A stretch of 42,747 nt of DNA from assembly GCA_903970405.1 (NCBI GenBank), contig CAJCIT010000259.1:1-42747 (forward strand). Direction: 5' to 3'. This DNA comes from Acidobacteriaceae bacterium. GTDB taxonomy: Bacteria > Acidobacteriota > Terriglobia > Bryobacterales > Bryobacteraceae. Shown in pieces: positions 16,594 to 25,321 of this stretch. Under the pieces are notes generated by a model that ran no database searches, was not told the origin of the DNA, and saw only the letters and a program-made list of their open reading frames with translations. Every line of letters starts with the position of its first letter. The first letter of the stretch is position 1. Made by a program: the position numbers and the translations under genes.

Positions 16594-18114
16594 TCAACCC
16601 GGCGAAACCCGATCCAGGTGAATTGGCGCTGCACTGCTCTGAAAGCTCCGTAGCCTGGTCAGCAGGATATCCAGATCGACGAACTGCTGGCTCGAATCGA
16701 CGTCTGCCTCATCCAGCGCCGCCACGCACTCGGCATCGATGGCGTGCGGGGCATCCTTTTTCAGAATGTCGAAAACTCTCTCCCTGGGTAAGCTATCGCG
16801 GTAGGGCCGCTTCGCGGTGAGCGCATCGTAGATATCGGCCACCACCAGAATGCGCGCTTCACGCGGAAGCTTTTCGCCCGTTAATCCTCGGAAGTACCCG
16901 CTGCCGTCCAATTTTTCGTGGTGCGACGCCGCCACGTTGCTCATTTCGCCGAAGCCGGGAATGGCGTTGAGAATCTTCCACGTGTAGAAGGGATGACGGC
17001 GCATCGCCGCCCATTCCGTGGCGTCCAGTTTCCCCGGCTTCTCGAGAATCGAGTTCGAAACCGAGAGCTTGCCGAGATCGTGCAGCAGCGCTGCCTGTCT
17101 GAGGAAAATGGTTCGCTCCGCGGGCATTCCCAACGTTTGGCCGATGGCTACAGCGGCGTTTGCTACACCCAGCGAATGATTAAATGTGAAGGGCGACTTC
17201 GCGTCCACGATTTGTGAGAACGCCAGGCAAATGGCGTCGAACCCGCGCAGACCCCGTTCCAGCCTGCGCGGCCGCGGTTCCATCGTGAGCACTGTTTCAA
17301 AGGCCGCATTCCCTTCCGCCCCGCGCCAAAGCGCCCCTCGCTTCTCCAGCGATTCGCACGCCTTCACCAAATCCGGCTCGAACCATGTCCCCTTTCTCTT
17401 CCGCACGACATCCAGCCACGACCTACCCCCGCCGGCCGCGCGGAACACCTCAATAGTTTGCGCCAGCAGCATGATGCGCGAAAAGAGCGGTATTTTGTCG
17501 CCACGCAAGCCATCCGGAAGGCCGCGCCCGTCCCAGTGTTCATCCAGAGCCAGGATTCCGGCGGCCGTTGCCGAACCAAGACCCATCAGCCGGGCCATGG
17601 TGGCGCCTCGCTCACAACGGATCTTTGTGACTTCCCAGGAGTGCCGCTTTTGCCGCAGGGCCAGCCGGACCAGCAGACGGCATCGTTCTAGAAACGACTT
17701 GCCGCGTCCGACATGGGTCAGCACATACTCCAGCGTCTCCCGCCCGAAGTTCGTCAAGTCCGTGATCTTCACGTCGTGTTTAGCCTTCAATTCATCGGAT
17801 CCCAAGGCATGAAACAACGTCGACGCATTTGCCGAACAGCCGCAATCCTTCAACAACAATGCATAGAAGAGATCTGTGCGGGTCTCATCGGAAAGGCCAA
17901 TCTCCTCGGCCATCCGCATCCCCAGGAGACACGCCCGCACCGAATGCCCGACCGGCTGTCCCGTTGAAAGATCCAGGGCATGCGAAAGAGCTGAGACAAT
18001 GATGCCGAGCCGGCTTTCGCCGAGATCCAATGGGTTGGTGCGGTCGTCGTTTCTCGCCCGTTCGGGCGCGTGCCACACGGGTAACTCGGCCTGATCGAAG
18101 GACGCGCGCTCCAC
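16594..18114 (-). CDS. Tandem HD-GYP domain protein (first domain degenerate)
   Basis: The 506-residue protein carries a C-terminal HD-GYP domain. Conserved elements are NHSLGVANAA, the metal-binding HD pair at 345-346 (LLHDLGKLS), HHEKLDGSGY (398-407) and ARILVVADIYDALTAKRPYR. HD-GYP domains hydrolyse cyclic di-GMP; here GYP itself reads GYF. The N-terminal half (about 57-255) repeats the plan (GHSVRACLLGMRMAEEIG, LLLKDCGC, DEHWDGRGLPDGLRGDK), but the HD pair has become KD, so this copy is probably inactive and regulatory. No sensor or receiver domain is evident. The gene is preceded by a palindrome at 18171-18188. Confidence 0.88.
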   Translation of the reverse strand: MERASFDQAELPVWHAPERARNDDRTNPLDLGESRLGIIVSALSHALDLSTGQPVGHSVRACLLGMRMAEEIGLSDETRTDLFYALLLKDCGCSANASTLFHALGSDELKAKHDVKITDLTNFGRETLEYVLTHVGRGKSFLERCRLLVRLALRQKRHSWEVTKIRCERGATMARLMGLGSATAAGILALDEHWDGRGLPDGLRGDKIPLFSRIMLLAQTIEVFRAAGGGRSWLDVVRKRKGTWFEPDLVKACESLEKRGALWRGAEGNAAFETVLTMEPRPRRLERGLRGFDAICLAFSQIVDAKSPFTFNHSLGVANAAVAIGQTLGMPAERTIFLRQAALLHDLGKLSVSNSILEKPGKLDATEWAAMRRHPFYTWKILNAIPGFGEMSNVAASHHEKLDGSGYFRGLTGEKLPREARILVVADIYDALTAKRPYRDSLPRERVFDILKKDAPHAIDAECVAALDEADVDSSQQFVDLDILLTRLRSFQSSAAPIHLDRVSPG

Positions 18115-18170
18115 AACGAACTAATCGGCTCAGTGTGGATGGCAATTCAAGAGGTAGGCGGGGAATAGAG

Positions 18171-18188
18171 TCTTAAACCCGCTTAAGA
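18171..18188. promoter_or_regulatory. Palindrome upstream of the HD-GYP gene
   Basis: TCTTAAACCCGCTTAAGA is a perfect 6-bp inverted repeat with a 6-base centre, 57 bp upstream of the HD-GYP start and between that gene and the AbrB-like gene. It is shaped like a dimeric operator; no binding protein is known. Confidence 0.4.
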
Positions 18189-18291
18189 GATGGGGACTAG
18201 GCCGGGAGTAACTGCGAACTTCGGTGACAGCAGTTGTCTGGACCGCAATCTGGACCGTAAAGAGGGGTGTCATGCTCCCGAATGCTAGCCG

Positions 18292-18573
18292 CTACGCTTC
18301 TTCGTGCGTGCAGCACATTCGGCAAAGAAATTCCTCCGCTGGGCGGCTCTTACCAGCTACAAATTCATCGTGGCTCGCCCGGATTGTCTCACGGATCTTC
18401 GGGTCACGGATGTCACGTTCGTCCTGTTGCTCATCGGGTGAGAGCTTCGGGCTAATGTTGATCACGCGGCCAGACACGCTAAACTCAACCCGGTCTCCGG
18501 GCTTGATGCCAGCCTGCCGGCGAATGCTCTTCGGGACGGTGATTTCGGTTTTCGGTTTGAGGATGACGGTCAT
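18292..18573 (-). CDS. AbrB/MazE/SpoVT-fold DNA-binding protein, antitoxin-like
   Basis: The 93-residue protein begins MTVILKPKTEITVPKSIRRQ followed by AGIKPGDRVEFSVSG, the swapped-hairpin AbrB/MazE DNA-binding fold. The C-terminal half (about 45-93) is a charged tail that would bind a toxin in a toxin-antitoxin pair. No toxin-sized frame follows on the minus strand before the HD-GYP promoter region. The tail ends FLCRMCCTHEEA, unlike the basic ends of related antitoxins, so the 3' end may be altered. Orphan antitoxin or stand-alone regulator are both possible. Confidence 0.82.
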   Translation of the reverse strand: MTVILKPKTEITVPKSIRRQAGIKPGDRVEFSVSGRVINISPKLSPDEQQDERDIRDPKIRETIRASHDEFVAGKSRPAEEFLCRMCCTHEEA

Positions 18574-18728
18574 AGCCTTGTTTGAGTAACTGCACCGGGG
18601 ATCTGCCTGGGCTTGCGTCCGAAAGAGAACCCAGCCTTCAGTCTAGATCAAGAGGGTATACATTGAAGCGTCAAGCCGAACGCCATCCCCTTTCCTTTCG
18701 GGCCTGAGGCTGGTGCGGCTTTCGAAGG

Positions 18729-19871
18729 TCAATCCTTCAGCAACTGCCGCGCGATCACCAATCGCTGAATCTCACTGGTCCCTTCGCCGATCGTGCAGAG
18801 CTTTACATCGCGATAGAACTTTTCCACCGGATAGTCCTTGATGAACCCGTATCCGCCGTGGATCTGCACTGCCTCATCCGCCACCTTTACGGCTGCCTCG
18901 GACGCGAAGAGCTTGGCCATGGACGATTCCTTCGTGACCCGCAAACCCGCGTCTTTCATTGCGCCGGCGCGATAAACCAATAGGCGCGAGGCTTCAATGG
19001 ACGTCGCCATGTCCGCGAGTTTGTGTTGGATGGCCTGGAACTCAGAGATGAAGCGGCCGAACTGCTTGCGCTGTTTCGAATAATGAAGCGCCGCTTCGTA
19101 GGCGCCCTGGGCAAGACCTACTGAGAGCGCGGCGATGGAAATGCGGCCGCCGTCGAGAATGCGCAGGCTATCCACGAAGCCTTCACCCGGCTTGCCGAGC
19201 AGTTGCGATTCCGGCAACGCGCAATCGGAGAAGAGAACTTCGCCCGTGTCGCTGGAACGCATGCCGAGCTTGTTCTCCTTCTTTCCCACACGGAAGCCGG
19301 GAGTCCCCGATTCGAGGATAAAGGCGGAGACGCCGTGGTGCGAGGCAGCGCGGTCAGTCAGCGCCATAGCGACACAGACCTGGGCATGGTGGGCGTTGGT
19401 GGTGAAGGTTTTGCCGCCATTCAACACCCAGGCGCCGCTGCGATGAACGGCGGTGGTGCGCGTGCCGCCGGCGTCGGAACCAGCCTCCGGCTCAGTAAGA
19501 GACCAACATCCGATCCATTCGCCGGTAGTGAGCTTGGAAAGATACTTCTGCTTCTGGTCCTCTGTGCCCGCGAGATAAATGTGATTCGAGCAGAGCGAAT
19601 TGTGTGCGGCGACGATAAGGGCGAAGCTGGGATCGACGCGCGCCAGTTCCTCGATAATCACCGAATAATCGATGTAGCCGAGATCGGATCCCCCGTATTC
19701 TTCGGGGAAAATGGCGCCCAGCAGGCCGAGCTCGCCGGCCTTTTTGACGGCTTCCAGCGGGAAGGTCTGCGCCTCGTCCCACTCCAGTACGTGCGGTCCC
19801 AACTCGCGTTCCGCAAAGTCGCGAACCATTTTTCGGAGCTGGACCTGCTCCTGAGTCAGTTCGAAGTCCAT
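18729..19871 (-). CDS. Acyl-CoA dehydrogenase
   Basis: The 380-residue protein has the complete acyl-CoA dehydrogenase fold. The N-terminal helical domain begins [20 protein letters not shown]. The middle beta domain has [20 protein letters not shown]. The C-terminal domain has [20 protein letters not shown] and the flavin-binding [19 protein letters not shown]. The glutamate in [10 protein letters not shown] is at the catalytic-base position. It oxidises an acyl-CoA to the 2-enoyl-CoA with electron transfer to ETF; length and motifs suit short/branched-chain types but do not fix the substrate. It follows the Gfo/Idh/MocA gene by 27 bp on the same strand. Confidence 0.95.
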   Translation of the reverse strand: MDFELTQEQVQLRKMVRDFAERELGPHVLEWDEAQTFPLEAVKKAGELGLLGAIFPEEYGGSDLGYIDYSVIIEELARVDPSFALIVAAHNSLCSNHIYLAGTEDQKQKYLSKLTTGEWIGCWSLTEPEAGSDAGGTRTTAVHRSGAWVLNGGKTFTTNAHHAQVCVAMALTDRAASHHGVSAFILESGTPGFRVGKKENKLGMRSSDTGEVLFSDCALPESQLLGKPGEGFVDSLRILDGGRISIAALSVGLAQGAYEAALHYSKQRKQFGRFISEFQAIQHKLADMATSIEASRLLVYRAGAMKDAGLRVTKESSMAKLFASEAAVKVADEAVQIHGGYGFIKDYPVEKFYRDVKLCTIGEGTSEIQRLVIARQLLKD

Positions 19872-19898
19872 GGTTAGCCAGTGAAGCCGGAGGTCCGG

Positions 19899-21107
19899 TT
19901 AGACGATTTCCTCTTTCTGGGAATCCCAGCGCAAGGTTCGCTTCAAGCGGTAACTATCTACGGACATCCGACAGGCGATGGAAACACGGTAACCCAATTC
20001 GAACGGGCAATTGGTCTCTTTACCGGTGCGGATGCAGTCCAGAAAATTCTGCATATGGGCGCGGGGCGGCGTCTGGGTTTGGCCCGTGAGCGCGGGCGCG
20101 CCGGGGCGGTTGACCGGTTCCGGGGAGTACTTGATCTGCTGGCCTTTGAAAATGGCGCCGTCCGTGCCCAGCACCTGCTCAGTGACGCCTGGGCTCGCGT
20201 TGCCGAAACCGGAGACCCAACTGAAGAGAATCTCTTCAGGCTGCTCCATGGCGACGTTCATGGTGTCAGGCACTTCGCGGCCGTCTTTCCACAGATAGAG
20301 GCCGCCGGTCATGGTAACGGCGCTCGGAATTTGAAGGCCCAGGACTTTGTACCAGAAGGAGACCTGGTGGCACATATTCTCATAGACGTTGCCCCCTGAG
20401 TAGTCCCAGAAGAAGCGCCAGTTGCGGTAGCGGTTGGGATCGAAGGGCACCTTGGGGGCTTCGCCGAGGAATCTGTTCCAGAGAATGTTGTCGGGGTTCA
20501 TCGACGCATTCACGGGACGCGACCATTGCGGTTTGCCGTGAGGCGTGTTGCGATACATCATCGCATCGATGGCCGTGATCTTGCCCACCTTGTCGTCCTT
20601 CAGGAATTCCGAGGCGTCGGTGACCTGGCCGAGCGAGCAGCTTTGATGACCCACCTGGACAGTTTGTTTGCCCTTGACGGGCAGGTAGGCGGCGCGCATG
20701 CGCTTGGCGTGGTCCACGTTGAAGGCCATTGTCTTTTCCTGGTAGACATGCTTGCCGGCTTTGATGGAATCGACGAAGTGTTCGCAGTGGAGGTGCTGAG
20801 GCGTTGCAATCAAGACGGCGTCGATCGATTTGTCTTCGAGCATCGCGTGGTGGTCAAAGTAGGTCTTTACGCCGGGAAGGCGAGACTTGGCGATTTCCAG
20901 TTGCTCGGTATAGATGTCGGTGACGGCGGCGAATTCAGTGTTCGGGCAACCAACGGCTTCCTGGGCAATTTGCGCGCCGCGATCGCCGTAGCCGATGATG
21001 CCGAGCCGGATGCGATCGTTCGCGCCGAGGACGTTGCGAGGGACCGCCGCGAGAGTGCCGAGGCTCGAGGCTACCTGACCCAGAAAAGCGCGTCGGGAGT
21101 TGTTCAT
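19899..21107 (-). CDS. Gfo/Idh/MocA-family oxidoreductase, Tat-exported
   Basis: The 402-residue protein opens with a twin-arginine signal (SRRAFLGQVASSLGTLAAV), then the NAD(P)-binding fold IRLGIIGYGDRGAQIAQEA. IDAVLIATPQHLH and the family motif AGKHVYQEKTMAF follow; the Lys of EK is the usual catalytic lysine (normally EKP, here EKT). The C-terminal alpha-beta domain follows. Members oxidise or reduce sugars and cyclitols. Exported forms with tightly bound cofactor are abundant in acidobacteria and planctomycetes. Substrate unknown. Upstream lies a half copy of repeat family A. Confidence 0.93.
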   Translation of the reverse strand: MNNSRRAFLGQVASSLGTLAAVPRNVLGANDRIRLGIIGYGDRGAQIAQEAVGCPNTEFAAVTDIYTEQLEIAKSRLPGVKTYFDHHAMLEDKSIDAVLIATPQHLHCEHFVDSIKAGKHVYQEKTMAFNVDHAKRMRAAYLPVKGKQTVQVGHQSCSLGQVTDASEFLKDDKVGKITAIDAMMYRNTPHGKPQWSRPVNASMNPDNILWNRFLGEAPKVPFDPNRYRNWRFFWDYSGGNVYENMCHQVSFWYKVLGLQIPSAVTMTGGLYLWKDGREVPDTMNVAMEQPEEILFSWVSGFGNASPGVTEQVLGTDGAIFKGQQIKYSPEPVNRPGAPALTGQTQTPPRAHMQNFLDCIRTGKETNCPFELGYRVSIACRMSVDSYRLKRTLRWDSQKEEIV

Positions 21108-21174
21108 AAAGGCTATCTAGATGATGCCAGACGGGAGTTTTTTACGGCAATGCGCAGTCGCACTCACGCCATCG

Positions 21175-21204
21175 GAGCCGCGACCGTCGGGGAGCGACCG
21201 GTTG
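21175..21204. repeat. Half copy of repeat family A
   Basis: GAGCCGCGACCGTC followed by GGGGAGCGACCGGTTG matches one arm of the inverted repeat at 2597-2718. No opposite arm is found nearby. It lies in the divergent intergenic region upstream of the Gfo/Idh/MocA gene. Confidence 0.75.
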
Positions 21205-21376
21205 CGCCGGGCCCTTTCCCGCCAATTTTCACGGCATCTGGGAGGTGCTGAGGGTGCGCCGCGCATCGATAAGATTAGTGAAAGTTGAAGGTGCGGTGGA
21301 ACCCGGTGGAACCTTAGATACCAGCGGCCCGTCCGTCAGCAGTTGCGGCCCGTGTTCCCGCCGAATGTTTGAAACT

Positions 21377-22177
21377 ATGAAATCCACCTATCGAAATCTG
21401 TTGTTTACTTCGCTTCTGGCTTGCGTGGCGCCGATGGGATTCACCCAAGCCGCGGCGAGCGACGATCTGAACTTTCGCATTCCGCCTGTGACGACGTCCA
21501 TAGGAGTACAGGACGTGCACATTGCCATTGTGGCGTCGGGCAGCGTGGCGCGGATTGGAACGGACAAGGGGCAGGATCTGTTTCAGGTTAATGTCAATGC
21601 GGACCTGGGGGACTTGCAGCGGAACCTGGCGCCGTTCTTGAAGGCCGAGATCGACCGTGACGATAGGTGTGGCGACCGCATTTCGCTACAGGATGCGATG
21701 TTTGTTCCGGCCGCGCCGGCGGGATTACTGACTGTGCGTATTCACTATGAACGGTACGCCTGCGCCAAGGCGCTGGGCAAACAGATCGTAAAGCGGCTGG
21801 TGGGTGGGAACGCGACTATAGAGGTGAAGCTGACGCCCCAAGTGGAGGATCACGAGGCCGTGAAGTTGGCGGCGGAGGTCACCGTGAAGGACGCCGACGG
21901 CTCACTGGGCGAATTGTTGCGTTCGAGCGATTTCGGGCAGCAGCTTCGCGAAAGGATTGCGGCGTCGGTCCAGAAGGCGATTAGCAAGGTTACCGAGAAG
22001 AATGCACCTTTGCCCCCAGCGCTGCGGGAGATGGCGAGGCTTGACGAGGCGCGATTCGCGGATGGGGGCGGCGGAGTGCTCACGCTGCAACTGCGGGGCA
22101 CCATCCGCCTTTCCATGGCTCAGATGAAGGGCGCCTTGGGCGCGGCGGCCGGCATTTCGGCTAAAGGGGCGCGATGA
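21377..22177 (+). CDS. Exported hypothetical protein
   Basis: 266 residues from the ATG at 21377; the frame is open upstream to 21245 but that part is not protein-like. A signal peptide (YRNLLFTSLLACVAPMGFTQ) is followed by a mature domain of alternating beta strands (VQDVHIAIVASGSVARIGTD, DLFQVNVNADLGDLQRNLAP). A Cys pair (DDRCGD and YACAKA) and a helix-rich C-terminus (QKAISKVTEKNAPLPPALRE) follow. I do not recognise the family. An envelope location is likely from the signal sequence. The next small gene starts 107 bp later. Confidence 0.7.
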   Translation: MKSTYRNLLFTSLLACVAPMGFTQAAASDDLNFRIPPVTTSIGVQDVHIAIVASGSVARIGTDKGQDLFQVNVNADLGDLQRNLAPFLKAEIDRDDRCGDRISLQDAMFVPAAPAGLLTVRIHYERYACAKALGKQIVKRLVGGNATIEVKLTPQVEDHEAVKLAAEVTVKDADGSLGELLRSSDFGQQLRERIAASVQKAISKVTEKNAPLPPALREMARLDEARFADGGGGVLTLQLRGTIRLSMAQMKGALGAAAGISAKGAR

Positions 22178-22284
22178 CGGCAGGGACTCCGCCGGTTCGC
22201 TACACTGGAAGTTCCGGCCGTTTGTTGCGGAGACACTCGCAGGAGCGGCTTGGTACTTCAAGAGATTCATTCCGGAGATTTGTG

Positions 22285-22467
22285 ATGGCAGATTCAAAGA
22301 CCGTGGCGGCCCACGCCAGTTCCGCATCGATTCAGCAGAAAACCACCGGCTTGTATGCGGCGGAGTATATTGGCAGCGGCACGTTCCGGATTTCGAAGCC
22401 AAAGCGTCAAAGCCGTAAGCGCCGCCAGTCCGCCTTAAAGGGCACCACGCGCGGCGCTCGCAAGTAA
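22285..22467 (+). CDS. Small basic hypothetical protein
   Basis: 60 residues from the ATG at 22285, preceded by GGAG at 22274-22277. Upstream in-frame codons look random. The second half is strongly basic (FRISKPKRQSRKRRQSALKG and then TTRGARK), which suggests binding to nucleic acid or an unstructured tail. The middle (TGLYAAEYIGSGTFRI) could form a short beta hairpin. Family not recognised; it could also be a chance frame, though its composition and ribosome site argue for a gene. Confidence 0.45.
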   Translation: MADSKTVAAHASSASIQQKTTGLYAAEYIGSGTFRISKPKRQSRKRRQSALKGTTRGARK

Positions 22468-22590
22468 AACTGACGGACAATCGGCTCGTAGACACCAATC
22501 TCCCGGTCGGGGAAGCGGTCGCTTAGGTAGATGCGGGGAAGTCCCTCGAGAGCATGTGCCCGTAAGCGCCTGATTCTAAGAGAGTCGACT

Positions 22591-22617
22591 GCGGTCGCTC
22601 CCTGACGGTCGCGGCTC
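22591..22617. repeat. Half copy of repeat family A (opposite orientation)
   Basis: GCGGTCGCTCCCTGAC followed by GGTCGCGGCTC matches the right arm of the element at 2597-2718. No partner arm was found nearby. Confidence 0.75.
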
Positions 22618-22760
22618 AGTAGGCGTGTGCGGCCGCTACTTCCCGGCTTTTGAAGAACTATTTGCGACATGGATCACGTTGAATAACGGTCTTGGTACTG
22701 AGGCTTCGCAACCGAACCCCAAACTTACCTCGCTTTCCTTTTCAAGCACTTAGAGACCCC

Positions 22761-22837
22761 CTCTAGTATTGGTCCTAGCCCTCTGACCGGCTTTGGATAG
22801 CCCGCACCCGATTCGTGTACTAGTATTGCTTAGGCCC
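22761..22837 (+). promoter_or_regulatory. Two TAGTATT motifs upstream of the PEP-CTERM gene
   Basis: CTAGTATTGGTCCTAGCCC at 22763-22781 and CTAGTATTGCTTAGGCCC at 22820-22837 are imperfect direct repeats about 57 bp apart. A related TACTAGTGTTAAGGC lies at 27722-27736 upstream of the histidine kinase, and a perfect CTAGTA palindrome precedes the LuxR-type regulator at 29823. They are read as candidate regulator sites; the second lies 82 bp before the start codon. Confidence 0.45.
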
Positions 22838-22918
22838 ATAAGTCATTTAGATCTATTTAGTTACGAGCAATTTGCTGTTAGTCTCAAGTGTGCCCGAGCA
22901 GCACCAAGGCCAAAAGCA

Positions 22919-23872
22919 ATGCAGACGAAAACAATAGTTCGAACCTCGATCCAAGTAATACTCGGCCTATCGCTTGCCGCAAATATCCTGAGCGCCGGAA
23001 CCCTTGGTGTTGCGCAGGGATATAACCTTTTTGTTTTCAATAACCTCAATATGAACATCGACGTCACTGGATCAGTGGCCTACGGTGGTCAGTTCACTGG
23101 CGGCATGACGGTGGGTAGCAATCTTACGGGCGGCGTTTCCCTGGTTGGAGATGGAACCAGCAACAGTAATGTCCTGGGGTCTGGAGCCAGCATTAACGTT
23201 GACGGCGGATCTCAAACCTACCTCAAAGGGTATAGCAATTCCAGTCCGGCGCCCGGCGTCAACCTGAACTCGGGCACGTACGTGACCACTAACCCAATCA
23301 GCGGAGGTATCGCCGCTTCGAAAAGTGGCTTCCTTACGCTGGCGACGACGCTGAACGGGGACGGCACTGGCACGGGAGCATCCGGCGCCATCAACACGAC
23401 GGGCAATTCCTGCACAATCTGCGTGGTGAACCTGACCAACCTTGGAAATCTGGCATCCATCAATTTCAATAGCAACCAGACGTTGATCATCGATATTACC
23501 GGTACCAGCGCCGCTGACACGACCCTGGGTTCGGTTCAATACACCGTGAACGGAAACTTCCTCGGCGAGACCAGCAACGCCGCCGCCAACATCCTCTTCA
23601 ACTTCGGTACCGATTCGGCAGTTACCTTGAACGGACAGCTATACGGTTCGATACTGGCGCCGGATGCGACCGTAACCGGGTCCGGAACCATCGTGGATGG
23701 CGAGATAATCGCAAACAACGTGACCGGACTCGGAGAAACGCACAATAACTCAGTCTTCGCGGGAAATCTTCCAAGCGTCGGCTCGACGCCCGAGCCCGCC
23801 ACAATCACGCTGTTGGGCGGAGCATTGCTCGGTTTGGGCTTGTTAGGCCGCCGATTCCGCGCAAAGCAGTAG
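22919..23872 (+). CDS. Choice-of-anchor A PEP-CTERM surface protein
   Basis: 317 residues from the ATG at 22919, which has AAGG upstream; the frame is open further upstream but reads as non-coding. A signal peptide (IQVILGLSLAANILSAGTLG) is followed by a beta-helical domain rich in Gly, Asn, Thr and Ser. It matches the choice-of-anchor A plan: YNLFVFNNLN at the start, GSVAYGGQFTGG, and ITLNGQLYGS-like VTLNGQLYGSILAPDATVTG near the end. The tail STPEPATITLLGGALLGLGL followed by LGRRFRAKQ is a PEP-CTERM signal: a PEP motif, a membrane span and a basic end. An exosortase would process it and pass it to the outer surface. No exosortase gene is in this window. Confidence 0.93.
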   Translation: MQTKTIVRTSIQVILGLSLAANILSAGTLGVAQGYNLFVFNNLNMNIDVTGSVAYGGQFTGGMTVGSNLTGGVSLVGDGTSNSNVLGSGASINVDGGSQTYLKGYSNSSPAPGVNLNSGTYVTTNPISGGIAASKSGFLTLATTLNGDGTGTGASGAINTTGNSCTICVVNLTNLGNLASINFNSNQTLIIDITGTSAADTTLGSVQYTVNGNFLGETSNAAANILFNFGTDSAVTLNGQLYGSILAPDATVTGSGTIVDGEIIANNVTGLGETHNNSVFAGNLPSVGSTPEPATITLLGGALLGLGLLGRRFRAKQ

Positions 23873-23880
23873 GTTCAAAC

Positions 23881-23916
23881 CCAAGGCGTCTCACCTTGAG
23901 TGAGTTTCTGCCTTGG
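23881..23916 (+). terminator. Probable transcript-end hairpin after the PEP-CTERM gene
   Basis: CCAAGGC (23881-23887) pairs with GCCTTGG (23910-23916), and inside it CTCAC (23890-23894) pairs with GTGAG (23900-23904) around CTTGA. The two-tier stem begins eight bases after the stop codon. There is no T-run after it, so termination or 3'-end protection are both possible. Confidence 0.55.
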
Positions 23917-24316
23917 CTCCGCGACCTCGGGGTCAAGCCACAGCTTCCGGTTGATTAACCGCCGGTCGTCGCCCCAGCGCCGAATGCACCGTCCCTCTCA
24001 TTCCCAGGCTGAATCCTAGGCCTGGAGTTTCTGCATTTCCAAACACAGAAAATGAAGTCTGCGCCACCAATAGCGCGCAGGTGCTTGGTGGCATAGGCTT
24101 TAGCCTGTGAATCCCAAGCTGAAGCCTGGGGCTTGGGCCACCAGCCGCACTTATGCCTCTAAGTCAGGGCAAGAAAGGCGACTGGTGCTTCGATTGCTAG
24201 ACAGAGAGCGAGACAACGGGGAACATTCCACCGGCCCTCCTCGTATTCCTCGAAGAACTCGCGCACAAGTGCCAATGAGCAGCCGGTGCGCTTTTAAAGG
24301 CGAAAACTCTGAGAGC
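23917..24316. other. Intergenic region before the ABC operon
   Basis: About 400 bp with no supported gene apart from the compound repeat at 24086-24143. The open frame from 24107 to the ABC start is repeat and spacer sequence in frame by chance. Confidence 0.55.
24086..24143. repeat. Compound palindromic repeat, family B, full copy
   Basis: Outer arms TGGTGGC (24086-24092) and GCCACCA (24137-24143) enclose two hairpins: AGGCT-TT-AGCCT (24095-24106), and CCCAAGC (24113-24119) pairing with GCTTGGG (24131-24137). The last base of the second hairpin is shared with the outer arm. The result is a cruciform-like fold of about 58 bases. Shorter relatives are at 13136-13164 and 11288-11308. Confidence 0.75.
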
Positions 24317-25321
24317 ATGACCAGCGATTACGCCATTGAGACAGACGGTCTCCAGAAAATCTATCGGACCCGGTTCACCGGCAGAGCATTCACGGCCGTG
24401 GCCGGGCTGACACTGCGCGTGCCAATTGGCTCAAAGTTCGGTCTGTTAGGCGCGAACGGAGCAGGGAAGACCACTTTCGTCAAAATGCTGCTGTCGGCGG
24501 TGCGGCCGACGGCGGGGCGCGCGTCCTTGTTCGGGCGCGATGCGCAAGAAGAGGAATCGCGGCGGCCAGTCGGCTACCTGCCCGAGAACCACCGCTTCCC
24601 CACGTACTTCACGGGTGCCGGAATGCTTGACTTCTATGGCGCTCTCTCGGGTATGAGTGCCGCGGACCGGAAGCGGCGCATTGTGGAACTGCTCGAACTG
24701 GTGGGCCTTGAAACCTGGGGCGACGTCCGGATCAAGAAGTATTCCAAGGGGATGCTGCAACGCCTGGGTTTGGCTCAGGCGTTGATGCACAAGCCGCGGT
24801 TGCTGGTGCTCGATGAGCCGACTGACGGCGTGGATCCCGCCGGGCGGCGCCATATCCGCGACATTCTGAACGGTCTGACCGGCGCCGGCGTGACGATCTT
24901 TCTGAATTCCCATCTGCTCAGCGAAGTGGAGACGTTCTGCGATTATGTCGCCATCCTGCGGCAAGGGCATCTCGCGCTGGAAGGCAAGATGTCAAGCCTG
25001 CTGACCAAGCAGGGCGTGGTCATTACCGTGCGTGACGTGAACGAACAGGCCCAACGCCTGATTGCCGGCATGGCCTCAACCACGCGCGTCGTTGAAGACG
25101 CCGTGGAGTTCACTGTTCCCACGCCGCTTGAAGCAAACCGGTCGATCGACGTATTGCGGGCAGCCGGCGCGACTATTTATTCGGTGATTCCCACCACCAG
25201 TTCTCTCGAAGACATTTTTATCGAAATCACCGGTTCGTCGCGCAACGCCGGAGCGCGGGGCGAGATTCCGGGTGCGGAGGAGACGGTGGCGGCAGCGGCG
25301 ATGTCGGGGGTGCATCAATGA
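24317..25321 (+). CDS. ABC-2 type transporter ATP-binding protein
   Basis: 334 residues from the ATG at 24317. The nucleotide-binding domain is complete: Walker A GANGAGKT (45-52), the Q-loop position as GYLPEN (Glu in place of Gln, common in ABC-2 exporters), signature YSKGMLQR (142-149), Walker B LLVLDEP (162-168) and a switch His in LNSHLLS. A C-terminal extension (about 240-334) resembles the regulatory domain of CcmA/NatA-type exporters. It powers the permease encoded next, overlapping its start by ATGA. The cargo is unknown; the lipoprotein downstream could be a partner. Confidence 0.95.
   Translation: MTSDYAIETDGLQKIYRTRFTGRAFTAVAGLTLRVPIGSKFGLLGANGAGKTTFVKMLLSAVRPTAGRASLFGRDAQEEESRRPVGYLPENHRFPTYFTGAGMLDFYGALSGMSAADRKRRIVELLELVGLETWGDVRIKKYSKGMLQRLGLAQALMHKPRLLVLDEPTDGVDPAGRRHIRDILNGLTGAGVTIFLNSHLLSEVETFCDYVAILRQGHLALEGKMSSLLTKQGVVITVRDVNEQAQRLIAGMASTTRVVEDAVEFTVPTPLEANRSIDVLRAAGATIYSVIPTTSSLEDIFIEITGSSRNAGARGEIPGAEETVAAAAMSGVHQ

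Larger units (their letters stand above)
22468..22918. other. Intergenic region upstream of the PEP-CTERM gene
   Basis: The 451 bp hold no convincing gene. They contain a half copy of repeat family A (22591-22617) and two related motifs (22761-22780 and 22818-22837). The last 150 bp are AT-richer than the surroundings, as expected of a promoter. Confidence 0.6.

Noticed and set aside
20526-21251. Plus-strand frame of 241 codons
   Set aside because: It lies entirely antisense to the Gfo/Idh/MocA gene, has no family-like motifs, and follows that gene's codon pattern in the shadow frame.
22407-22670. Minus-strand frame with IYLSDRFPDREIGVYEP
   Set aside because: Part is encoded by the family A repeat and part overlaps the small basic gene; a fragment of an old gene is possible but too weak to call.
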